Shown: positions 12,301-23,557 of the stretch, piece after piece
Layout of the letters: each line of letters starts with the position of its first letter
Position numbering within the stretch: the first letter of the stretch is position 1
Assembly (NCBI RefSeq): GCF_030936135.1
Contig: NC_082620.1
Location: 1,798,001-1,862,000 of the forward strand
From: Gavia stellata
Lineage: Eukaryota; Chordata; Aves; Gaviiformes; Gaviidae
DNA length: 64,000 nucleotides
Reading direction: 5' to 3'
The notes under the pieces: generated by a model
Database searches by the model: none
What the model saw: the letters and a program-made list of their open reading frames with translations, nothing else
Told to the model about the DNA's origin: nothing
Made by a program: the position numbers and the translations under genes

Positions 12301-15300
12301 GGGGAGTCCAGCACCACCGGTAAGCTTTTGTGGGGAGCGTGGGTGTAGCCAAACTCAATCTCATCCTAAAAAAGGGAGGAAAACCTGCATGGGGCACATC
12401 AGCAGGGAGGGAAAGCTTTGCCCCCTCTCCAGTGCTCACTTACCTGCATCCAGCGGTCCCCACGGTTGATGTAGCCAAAGCAAACCTTCAGCTCACAGCC
12501 GGCCTTGTTCACCAGTTTTTTGATCTCCTTGATGAAGAGGTAGTTATCCTTCATGCTGGGAAAGTGGATGGCAGGAGGGAAGGGCATGAAGGGCTGCTGG
12601 AGGATGGATATTCCCCACAGGCAGCTGCCTTTCCCTCTGCCCATCACCTCCCCAGCCTGTCTTGGTGACCTCCAGGGAAACTGCAGGGCTGATGTTGATT
12701 TGGCTGGGAAGGCATCAACCCTTGGCCTTTACCTGCAGACGAAGACGTTCACCGGTGCCAAAGTGTTGGGGGTCATGATCCATGGTGCTACCCTGAACAC
12801 TACTGTGTCGGTGAAGACTGGTGTATGGGGGATACCCTGAGGGAGGCAAGCAGAAATCGGGGACTTTCCACACCCTGTTTACCACTATTCCCCCCAAATA
12901 CCCTACCCTTGAGGTCATTTTTGGGGTAAATTAATGGGGACATCTCTCCATTCAATCCCCATCCCCTTCTCCATGCCCCTCAGGCTGTGCACCCCTTCCG
13001 CGGAGCCCCCAGACCTCAGCCAGGGTCTCCAGGAGGCTGACATGGACGGAGACCAGCCCGGGGAAGGTATTGTCGGGAAAGCGGAGACCCTCGACGAAGA
13101 AGTCGAGCTCGGCGGCCCCACCAGTGTATTGCACAGTGTGGTACAGCTTCCTCCGGCCCAACACGTGGACGTAGCGCTGCCCGAAGAAGGGGTCTGCAAG
13201 AAGGGAAAGGTGGATGATTTCCAAAGTTTCAGTGGTGGTTTCCAACCTATTTTGCTTGTGTGCAAAGAAGTACCACAATCCCTCTGTGCTAGAGCTTCTC
13301 TGCCTCTGCAGGTGGATACAGCTTCATCTGGCAGAAGTACCTTAAAACAGGAGCTAAGGCAGTCGTGCCCAAGAAGGGTGGGGAAAAATGTCTCAGCGTG
13401 ATGGAGCAGTCAATGGGAAGACACTTTCATGGTGTTTCTGCCCTTGCAGCCCACTCTGACCTGCCATGGGATGGCAGTGCCACCAAACCCCCCACCAACA
13501 GACTGCCTCTGTATTGGAGGACAAGACCAAGCTACTTAATGGCAGGTTTCTGGGCTGGATGAGGGCTTTTGGTCCCAGGGAATAAATCACTCTGCCCACA
13601 ACAAGGAACAAGGAGGGGAAAATGTGTTGTAAAGCATGTTGCCATCATAGATCAAGCATCTGGGTGTCAGGACACATGGCTTTTTTTTGCTACTCCTTTG
13701 CTGGATGACCTTGGATAAATGACTTCATGGCCCTGTGCTTCTGGTTGTTAATCTCCAAAGTTTTCCAATTGAGAAGAGAGAATATTCAATGCCAGAAAAA
13801 CTTGGAGAAGGGATGCTGAGGGCATGATTTGCTTCAGAAGTGCCATTTGAAGAGCATGGAGAGGACAAGGTCAGAGATGGAAAGCAAAGAGCTTGCAGGG
13901 ATCTCAAAAGCACCACAGATGAGGAGGGAAGGAGGAGGTGAGGAAGGACTTACTCTGCATGTAAAAGACCCCAACTTTGTCAGCATCGGAGACAGGAATA
14001 TAGAGAACTATTTCATACCCCCGGGGCAGGCGCTGTGGCCCTTCGGTCCTCAAGACCATCCGAGACATGTCCAGCAAATCTGGGGTGCAAACAACAGAAA
14101 AAATTGGGTGATGGGTGATTGCACCATGCAGCTCTGGCCAGCTTGCATGCTCCCTCCTGGGGTTTGCATCTCCCATGCCAAGAAATCTGCTCTTTCCTTG
14201 CTACCAGCCTTTGCAAGCTGGAAAAACAACCTGCGGTCCTGCTAGCAAAGCTTGTGGCTTGTGCTTTGAAACAAATGCTTTTTTCCGCTCCTGCCCCCCG
14301 CCCCAGCCCTGGCACAGCCAGTCCGTGGCCTCAAAAAGCCAATGGGCACTGGCTCCGCGTGGTTTTAGTTTTCCAGGAACAGGCGGGTGTATTCCTGGCT
14401 GCCGGCCGTATGCCTCGCCCTAAGCTCCTTTCACCCGCATGAAGCATCCCTGGGCCAAGCTCTGCCGTCAGTGGCACCTCTGCTATTTTTCTGGCCGTGC
14501 TTCATGCCCCTGCTTGACCGCAATTAGTTTGCATGAGGTAAAAAAAAAAAAAATTCCCATGTGGGAAGCTTACTCAGCAGCTTGGTGGAGAGCAGGTCAT
14601 GGGCAGCCAGTTCCCAAGCAAAATTTCATCTCCAAAAAGGTTAAAGAGGGGGAATAATGGAGCATTTTTTGCTTTATATGATTTTTTTTTTTTGAAGCTG
14701 TGTTACCTTCTTTGCTGAATACCCTTCCATCATCGCAGTCTGATGCCGGAGTGAAGGGGGACTCCTTGTCACAGCTGACGAGCAGGATGGCCCCGTGTCC
14801 CTCGGGACCCCAGGTCCAGCTTGCCTAAAACACCCCGCTGGGGCTTAGCGAGCTCAGGCTCTTGCAAGCCCATGGACTTTCTGTGCAGTGGAAGAGGCTG
14901 TATTACCTTGTTGGGGTTGTTCTTTTCCACCACACCATCCCGATCCGCGTCGACGTCCAGAGAGATCCCTGGATGGGCAGATCCTGCCATCATCCCAAGG
15001 TATGGCAAGGTTGGGTGGGTGCAAAAGCCCCCCAGACCCAGCAAACCTGGGTCCATCTCTGCCCTCACATCAACCAAGGGACCGAAGGGTTGAAGAGGGA
15101 TTGCTGTGTTGCAGAAGCCTTTGTACTCACCGATGCCGGTGAGGAAGACCCCGGCTTGGTTGATGGGCTGCCCTCCCTCTGCGTAAAAGCTGACTGTTAC
15201 CTGCAAACCCCCAAATCCCTGGTTGGGGAAGGATGCTCTCCCTCTGTGGGGGTCCCACACCCCCAGTACCCCACTTCTTACCTTGTTATCGTTAACCTCA

Positions 15301-17040
15301 GCGCTGGCCCGGCTCATGCTGAACCTCAGGACTGTCCCCTCATCCAGTGGCCACCGTGTCCCGCTGCTGGGGGCTGACCCGACCTCTGCTTGGCCCCGGC
15401 ACACCACCTCCACGCTCACCCCCTCAGTGTGCTTCACGCCGAAGGAGGCTGCCCCGGCCGGGGCCGCCCTGCCAAAAGCATGCCATATTTTTAGAGGTTT
15501 GCACCGAAAACACCCGCTTCTCAATGCAATTAATTTCACTGCCCAAAACACAGCCAAGACTGGGCACGCTGGCGTCTCCACGCTCACCGCCGGCACCTTT
15601 CTGCCCTTTCCTCCCTGCCTGGGAACGCTAGAAGTGTCTTTTATTTTAGGGCAGAACACACTATTTTAGCAAAATGAGTCTATTTTGTAGCCTTCGGTGC
15701 AGATTACGATCTATAATTATCACAGCCAAAGCACTCAGCGCCGCTGGAACCAAACTTGGGTTTGCACTTCAATAGTGAAATCCCTGTTTATTTTCCAGCC
15801 GAGGCAAACCTGATATTTAACAGCTCATCGTAACAGCGTGGCAACCCAGCTGAGAGACTTTACCATGGGAAAGTCTAATTTTCAGGGTGATTTTATCCAA
15901 TCCCGAAGTAGCTGGTGTTGCACTGCTCCCAGTCTGATGTGCCCTTGCTTTTCTAAAGCTGTGCTGTGCATCCCCTTTTCCTCTCCTGGCTCCTTGTCCC
16001 TAATTTCCCCGTCTTTCCAGTGTTATTATTTTTGGGATCCTTACAGCTCCCGAGGTGTAGGCTCCCTTTGAGCATGTGTGCTTCTGACACCTGAGAGCTC
16101 GCACTGTATCACCATTACAGCATCATTTATTGGGTTTCGGGATGCCGGTGGCCCTGCCAAACCCACACCGGGAAGGGGGGTCGAGAGGAAATCTGAGTGC
16201 TTGTTTGCTGCTGCCCGGGCATTTCTTAAATTGTTAAATTACATTTAATTATGCATGGAAAAACTGGTTTTGTTTCCTTGTTTCTGGGTTTTGGGAATCC
16301 CACCGGGAGGAGATTTGACCTGGAGAGATGCCAAATGAGTTGTAACTGCGCTGCTTGGCTTGAATATTGAGGGTGAGATTTGCAAAAGCAGCAAAGACCA
16401 GAATTAACCATGAAATGAGCTTTTAAACTTTTTCCTTTGGGGAAATAATTATCTTGAAGTACAGCATTCGGTTTGTTTTAGGGGAGCGGGGTTGGTGTTG
16501 TGGGGACTTGCATGTTTTCCCAGGACACTGCTTGGTCAATTAGATCTTGTTTTCCTTCCCTCTCCCAGCTGCATCCCCTCCTTTGCAGTCCATCCCCGTG
16601 GTTCCTGCTCATCCCTCCGCTCTCCAGCAGCTTTCCGAGATGACACTGAATCTGCTGACTGCAAATGGATCAAAGCCATCGCCGTCGCAGACCTGCGGTA
16701 AATACCGTATCGTGCAAATGCGGATGCTTGAAGCTTTCCTGGGACTTCTGCAGATTTGCAAAGCCCAGGGAGGATTTTGCCCACAAATTGCATTAAATCA
16801 CAGAGTCAGGGCTGTGGGTTTTGGGGGAGTAGAAGGAAAAACGAGGAGGGGGGATTTGCAGAAGGATAAACAGGGGGGTAAAGGCAAGGAGAGAGGTGGA
16901 GGTGCAGAAATGGAGGGAGGAAAGGGAGCGTTGGGGCATCCCACTCACCTGTAGACGTCGGCGGAGATGTGGGTGCCCAGCACACACAGGGCCTCGATGC
17001 GGTTCCCGTGCTGTAGCCGGAGCGTGCGGTCCCCTGGCAT
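6346..17040 (-). CDS. PADI2: PADI2, peptidylarginine deiminase 2, complete; two catalytic residues replaced
   Basis: Type-2 peptidylarginine deiminase; the family uses calcium to convert protein arginine to citrulline. Sixteen coding exons (minus): 16949-17040, 15282-15468, 15131-15200, 14907-14968, 14707-14824, 13954-14079, 13015-13193, 12733-12836, 12444-12555, 12258-12365, 9819-9970, 9410-9554, 8209-8302, 7325-7410, 7021-7149 and 6346-6579. Total 1,998 nt, 665 residues, the same length as human PADI2, with no stop. Calcium-loop acids are kept ([17 protein letters not shown]), as are the active-site aspartate (DRWMQDE) and nucleophile (RCGTNV). However, GHVDEF, which carries the catalytic His and Asp, reads GYVNEF in exon 12, and the residue before the nucleophile is Arg instead of His. 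Exon 13 has a GC donor (AAAG|GCAAGG) and exon 7 a weak GTCTGG donor. It is probably catalytically dead though structurally intact. No TATA box is visible upstream. Confidence 0.95.
7411..12257 (-). other. PADI2 introns 10-13
   Basis: The larger PADI2 introns lie at 9971-12257 (intron 10), 9555-9818, 8303-9409 and 7411-8208, between exons 10 and 14. No array, RNA gene or recognisable coding sequence was found beyond the PADI2 exons themselves. Confidence 0.65.
15469..16948 (-). other. PADI2 intron 1
   Basis: A 1.48 kb intron between exons 1 and 2, AT-richer than the exons. I saw no recognisable coding sequence, tandem array or structured RNA. Confidence 0.65.
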
Positions 17041-19186
17041 CTCCCCACACAGCAGCCCGGATACCCCGATGATGGGTGTGCACACCCTTCCCCACCTGCT
17101 CCGGATGGCACTGAGCCCCCCGGCAGCACCCAGCTGCTTCTCCTTCCTCCCTGGCACACCTCCCTCCTCTTCCTCGACTGGCCCCAAAGCAAATCAGTCA
17201 GCTTTTGGAGCTTGCAAAGTTTGGGATGACAATTTTGCGGCCCCCACCCTGGTCCGAAGGGAGGGGGCGGTTGGATTGGACCCTCTAAAGCCCCATGAAA
17301 ATGATCTCCAAGGGGAGAGGTGGGATGGAGAGGGAGGGCGGCTGGCCAGAAGCCCGGCCGGCTCCCAGCCCTATGCGAGGAGCTCCCCCAGCTGTCCCCA
17401 ACTCCCCGTCCCTCCAGCATCTCCCTGACCCCAAATGGGGACGAGCAGCCCAATGGGGAGGTGATTTTGCAGCACTTTGGGTTTTGGCTGCCGTTTGCAT
17501 CCGTGGGGTATCCACTCTTTTTTGCTCTCTAGGGAAAAGCTCTGGCTGCTCTTGGGAGGAAGAAATACAATTTCCAGCCCTTAGGCTAGAGGAGGACGCT
17601 CTCTTTTTTTTCCTCCCCCCCTCCCCTGCTTATTGTCAGAGGGAAGCTGGGGAGTGAGTTGCCAATGAGGGGAAATCGGAGGTGTTTTTGCATGGTGAAC
17701 CTGCCGCTTGCCACCCAGCACCACAGTGGAGCATGTCAGGAGCAATTGCTGCCCACGCAGACGTTTGCATTATTTATTAACATCATGCTAAATATTCATT
17801 TTAAAAACCAAACTTCTGCCCCAGATTTTGGAAGCCACAAGCAATTAGTGAGGAGCAGAAATGTTCAGGTTGATGCTCCCTATTTATATCCCTTTCGGGC
17901 TTTTCTTTTTTTAGTGCTTTCTTCCCTCCATGGCTGGGGCATAGGAAATAAGCTCAAATCCAGTGTGCCATCTGAAGTAGATCCTGGGGTTTTTTTTTGC
18001 CATGACCCAAGCAAATGTGAGCGAGGACTTTGCATTGCGGAGCAAACACTTGGGAACACAAAAAAAAGGCCATTTCGCTGCTTTTCTGCACATGCAAAGA
18101 TGAAATTTGTGGCAATGGGGAGATTTTATTAAAGGCCATAGGTGTCCTCCCCGAGGAATATAAGAAAATATAAACCACTTTGCTCCCGGACCGTGCCTTT
18201 CGTAAAGCATCGTGGTCAGGGCGGCACAACTTCTTGTGCAAAACATGTTGGGGGTTTGGGTTAAATGACCCCTGGTTTAGACACCCTGACACAGGAGCTG
18301 ACCTGCTGGCAGCTGGAAAATATTCCTTCTTCTGAGAAGCATGATGATTTATCTCTTTAACCCCTGTCTATTTAAACCACCAGTAGTAAGAAACACTGGT
18401 GAAAGAAGAACCAGAAAGAGAAATAATATAAAAAGAGGAAAAAAAAAAAGAAACCAAAACTGCATCGTGTTTGCACAGGCCGGCTCTGTTTTCTAGCACT
18501 GTACGAGACTTATTTTCCCTCTTTTTACCCCAAAGCAGAGCCAGCGGCTGGTATTTCATGGGCCGGGGTGGCCTCATCTTGCTGCGCTCTCCTGGGACCT
18601 GTGGGCTGGGGAAATAGAGGTGTAAACCCATCACTTTGGAAGAAGACAAGCAAAAAGCAGCTTCTCTTTTACCATTTTCACTTCCCAGTTCCTGCGCCCG
18701 AGGATTTAGTATTTCAATTGTCAGTGAGGAAAACACATGCTATTTAAATCCTCCTTTTCTTCAAAAAAAAACCACCAACCCAACTGCAAATCCCTCCCAT
18801 CTTACAGAAAGACCCCAAGGTCACCACATCCTTGTGATTTTTTAAAATCAAACGGAGCGTTTCTAGCTGGTCACAGGGTTTGTTTTATACATCTCTATAT
18901 AAATATAAATGTATTTATATCCCCCGTGGTCCAGCTGGCGTGATGGTGCTGGCATGGGTAAAAGCCCCCAGCGTGTGCCAGGCAGAAGGAAACCTGTGGA
19001 TGCTTAGGAGCAAGTGTTAACTGCTAGCAAATATGGGATTGAAACCCTGATGGCTCTGGGGATTTTTGGGTGGTCCTGGGGTTTTTTAGGTTGCCTTGGC
19101 TGCCCAGGGCTTGCAGGGGGGGCAGAACCCATTTCCCTGCCACTGCCCAGGTCCCTTCTCTTCGAGGCATTGGCGTGAAAGGAGGA

Positions 19187-19460
19187 TGGGGTCTTTGCAA
19201 GCTTCCTGGGGTTTTTGGAAGCTAGGTTTGGTCTTTGCAAGCCATGCAGGGTCTTTGCAAGACTTCTGGGATCTTCCAAAGCTTCTGGGAGTCTTTGCAA
19301 GCCCTCTGGAGTCTTTGCAAGCTTCCTGAAGACTTTGCAAATCTTTGGAGTTCTTTGCAAGCCGTGCAAAGTCTTTGTAAGCTTCCTGGGTCCTTTGCCA
19401 GCCTTAGGGGTCTTTCAAAGCTTCTTGGGGCCTTTGCAAGGCTCTGGAGGTCTTCATGGA
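19187..19460. repeat. About 20-bp minisatellite, core TCTTTGCAAGC
   Basis: Roughly 12-14 imperfect copies of a unit resembling TCTTTGCAAGCTTCCTGGGG occur in tandem, with 18-22 bp spacing between TTTGCAAG cores. It lies between the divergent PADI2 and PADI1 genes. Overlapping open frames on both strands (repeated LCKLPG- or AKTP-type peptides) are a by-product of the repeat. Confidence 0.85.
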
Positions 19461-19784
19461 GCTGCTGCAGCTTCTTGCACAGGCTTTGGCAAAGCACCCA
19501 CCCGTTGCAATGTCTCATTTGGGGAGGAAGGAGAGGGGCAATCGAGCTGCGAAGAGGTGGCTGAGGCGTCCTGTCCATATCTGTGGTCGGTGCTGGGGAC
19601 AAGTGCGAGGACCTGCCTGTCCCCATCGCAGTGAAAGCCTGGGTGATTCCTCCAACGAGCTGCTAAATAAACCTTGGTTTATGCTGAAAGAAAGGGATTT
19701 TTCAGGAGGCAAAAGTGCTATTTGTGATGCAGGCTCTGCTCTGTGCTATCGGGTGCTAGATCAGACAGGGTAAACCATCACAGA

Positions 19785-19812
19785 ACGTAGAGAGAGAGAG
19801 ATATATACACAC
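19785..19812. repeat. GA/TA/CA compound microsatellite
   Basis: A short run of GAGAGAGA followed by TATATA and CACACA dinucleotides. Confidence 0.8.
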
Positions 19813-22800
19813 AGACATGCAGATGTCTGGAGGCTCGTGGTTTTGTGGCTATAGTCAATCTGGTCAGAGGAGTTCTCTGTTTTTTTTTAAAAATCAGATC
19901 TGCCAGATTAGGAGCTGCTCTGCATAAACTTCCCCACCACTGATGGATCTCTGCCTGCCCTAATTTCGAGGACCTGGGAACAGATCCCAGCGCTGGAGCT
20001 TGCAAACAACCCCGGCGAGTTGATTCCTGAGGGTTTCCACATGCGCATTGCCCGGCATCTCCTTCCTGAGGAGGACCGAGCCGGTAGGTGCAAGGGGGTT
20101 TTAAGCTCCTTGGGTGCTTGGTGAGGGGTTTTGAGGTGGTTTTGCTACTCCCTTCCTGCGGGCATGTGCCTTGTTGCAAAGAGTAGGAGGGAAATGTTCC
20201 CCCCACGGAGTCCTTTCAAGCTGACCTTTCGCGTTTAGGAGGTGCAAACAGGTGCCCATCCCAATCGAGCTACGAGGCGCTGCCCATTCCTGCCCATTCC
20301 TGCCCGCGCTGGCTTTATTTTGGACGAGGCAGGCAGCTTCAAGGAGGCGAAACCAACCCACCGGCGAGGATGAAGGAGCCTGGGCAAAGCTGAGCCCACC
20401 TGTGGCTTTATTGCTGTCCCTGGGGGAGGCAGCCAGCACGCCCCAGCGAGGGAGATATTTATAGGGCAGCAAACTTAATGCAAAGCTGGGGGAGAGCGTG
20501 GGCAGGGCGAGCGCGGGGTGCGTGCATGGCTCCAGCCCCAGGGGAAAAAGCAGTTTTATGGGGTGCTTTGCTCTTGGATTGCCAGGTATGAAGTCTCCCA
20601 GCAGGCAGACGTGTTTATTTTGGGGTGAAGAAAGGATGGAGAGGGATTTTGGGTGCTTTTTCACCCAGGACAAGGTGGTTGCAAAGCCAGCTGTGACAAG
20701 TCCTGGCCACGGATGTTTTACCAGGATGGGGGCTAACCTCTCTTGGGTTTTACTGGCTTTAAAAGCATTTTTTACTGGTCCAAACCAGCCTCCTGCCCTT
20801 CTTCCGTGGCTGCCAACTGGGATGGGGAAGGCAAGTCCGCAGGAGGGGACTTGGTGCCTGCCTGGGATGCTCCTGCTGTTCTGTTACAGCTACACACCTA
20901 AAGAAAATAAACCCTCATGCAAACCTGAGCGGGACTTGATAACTGGTTTGATGCCTTGCCCTGTTGCAAGTAATTAGGCTGACATGGGTCTTAAAAGTTC
21001 CTGCCTGCAATTATGCATGCAGAGTAATAAATAAGGTGTAATTATCGTCTTAGGGAGATTATCAAACTTTCCTTGACAGAGTGGCGGTGCAGGATGGGTG
21101 AGAAGAAACACTCCAAGGGAGTCCGGGCTATTAGTGGGGTTCCTGGGGGAGCACTGGGAGGGTCAGGTCTTGCTCCATCATGGCTAGAAACAGGCTGAAA
21201 TTGGGGAAAAAGATGAAGTGAGCCCCAAAAACTAAGGCTGACCAAGCTCACTCCATTTGATGGAGAGGCGGGATCCCATCCATCATGTACCAGGGATCTT
21301 AATAGCAACTTCTCAGGACAAGGTGTTATTAGGAAGAAACACTCAGCTCTGAATGGGCCAGATGACTTAAAATCGTCATTCTCCCGGTGCACAGGCATGT
21401 CGGTACTAATAGCAGGTGGAGGAGGAAGAAGAGGTGAGTGTAGGTACCACCCAACGAAGACGAGGTGTTCTGGGCTTGAGCGAGCATCCGCAGTGACCGT
21501 GGCAGCTCAAAATGTGCCGTGACTAAACTTGCTGAAAAAAAACCCAAACCCAAACTGAAGATGAGGTTTTGGTACCGTGACTCTTTCTGGTTAGGTGTGA
21601 TCCTGGGTGGGTTTTGAGAAGCACATGCTCTCAAACCCTCTCCTGAAGCCCTCACACTCGCTGGGAGCCTGAAACCACTGTCCTCCACCTCCCTCCAGAT
21701 TACAGACTGTACCAGCCTGACCCCGTGGGGATTAAGGTGTGTTCCCTGTCCAGCACAGGGCTCAAACCAGCCAAGCAGGATGCGATGCTAAAATCACAGC
21801 ATCCGGCAAGCTCAGCACCGTGCCCAGTCTAAACCAGTGCGACCAGCAGCCGCGAGTGGGAAATCCAACTTGCAGCTGTCTTCCGTAGAGATGCTGCCAT
21901 GGCCACACTCTTCCTCGGAGGATGCAACGAGCTCCTCGACCGCCATGCCAGCTCTGTTTCGCCCCAGCTTAAAGGGTTTTAGGAGTGCGTGAAGGCTTGT
22001 GCTCCCCCACGAGCACTTGAGAACCAACAAAATTCACAAGTCTATGAACATCAGGAGTTTGGCTCGTGCTGGGTTTCAGGAAACGGGATTTTATCTAAAA
22101 TCTCAAGCAAGGCGAGGTCCTGGAGAGCCTGGAAATGCCGCTAGCGTTCCCCACGCGAGCATCCTGGCCACCCCGGCAGGCTCCCACGATCTTATTACAG
22201 CCGTGCTCGCGTACGAGACATGGTGCTGCTGTTTTTTTTTTCTGCTGCAATTAAAGTCGGAAGGAGCCCTTTAATGTAGACTGGCTGGGAGATGTTTAAA
22301 GCAGCTGGTTTGATCTTGCAGGGGAAGGTGCGCACAGGTTGCTGCTCCTCCGGCTGAGGACGTGCAGCTTGGTGCAGTGATGGGGACCGGTCCTTCTAGA
22401 TCCACTGAGCTTGCTTTGACCTTTTTGGCTTGCAAGGGGTCCTGCCGCTCGCAAAACTGTGTTTCTCCTGGCTCCAGCCCTCTCCTGCCCATTGCATCGC
22501 TAACATGACCGCATCGCCCCATGTTCCCCTTGCTACGAGGATGAATCTTGTGGCAGTGGGGCTGTCAGCGCGTTCTCTGTCCCTGTGCTGCCTTTTTCCT
22601 CTATCTTAGCTGCTGCCTCCATCCCTGAGCGTGACGGAGACCTTCTGTCCAGCTTCAGCAGGATTAATCTCACCTGGTTTCCCTCTTTGCGGGCAGGCGA
22701 AGCCTCCTGGGATGGCCCGGAGAGAGATGGCTGTCTCTGGTAGATGACATCTTCCAACGATGGGGATGTTTCCCATGGGAGCTTTGCTGCATGCCCAAAA

Positions 22801-23477
22801 AAACCCAATTCCCCTGAAATGCAAGGTCCAAGCAAAACACCAAGAACTTTTAATTTCCACTGAAAGCCTCTTGTTGTTTTGTTGTTGTTTGTTTCTTTCC
22901 CCTTCCCTGCCTGCCAAATAACCAGTTTTCCCTGCACCCGTTTCTGCCCGTCGCGCTCCTCGGGAGTTGTTATGATGGGAAGGACCGACCTGAACAAACA
23001 TTTCCTTTTGTTAGGCTTTATTCGGGCATTGCCCTAATGGGGTAGCTGAGGCCGTGAGTCACCTGTAGAGAGGCTAGATGGAAAATTTGGGTTGTTTTAA
23101 AGAAAATGCTTTATTTTAATGATACCGTGTATTGTAATAACCCTAAACAACCACGTTGCACAACAGGAGGAGTTGAAATGTTTAATGCATTAAGCTTTGG
23201 AGTCCTTATATGGAGCTATAAGGGAATAAAAAGGTGAGAATAAGCCCCGAAAGAGCTCGCTGCCGAGCATCCCAGGGCAGGGCTGGGTGTCACCCACCTC
23301 GTCCTGCCCCTTTGCCTCGTGTCCCCTCCCCGGAGCCGCCCGTGCCCCCCGGGGGCTGCCTTATCACCTCCATCTCCCCGAGTGGGGGCGGCAGCTTGCT
23401 GGGTGGTGGAGGTGGAGACGGCAGGGTCCCCTGGCTAAACCCCGTCATCGAGGGAAGGAGGAGTTAAATTCCCCTGC

Positions 23478-23486
23478 CTTTTAATC
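23478..23486 (+). promoter_or_regulatory. Degenerate TATA-like element upstream of PADI1
   Basis: TTTTAATCC lies about 75 bp before the PADI1 ATG. It and the following bases (CGTGC) align with the PADI3 TATA region (TTTATAAATCC then CGTGC at 35,491-35,508). The two core promoters therefore appear to descend from one duplicated promoter, and the PADI1 copy has lost a clean TATA match. Function is inferred. Confidence 0.45.
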
Positions 23487-23557
23487 CAGTCGTGCTGGTT
23501 TACCTACAAAGCCAGGCAGCAGCTTCCTTCACATGCGGCCGCCATCCCCGGCACATC

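Larger units (their letters stand above)
17041..23557. other. Intergenic region between divergent PADI2 and PADI1
   Basis: A 6.5 kb gap between the PADI2 start codon (minus) and the PADI1 start codon (plus). It must hold both promoters. The PADI2 side is GC-rich without a TATA box, while the PADI1 side has the degenerate TATA-like segment near 23,478. It also holds the 20-bp minisatellite at 19.2-19.46 kb and a short GA/TA/CA microsatellite at 19,785-19,812. No coding exon was found on either strand. Confidence 0.7.
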
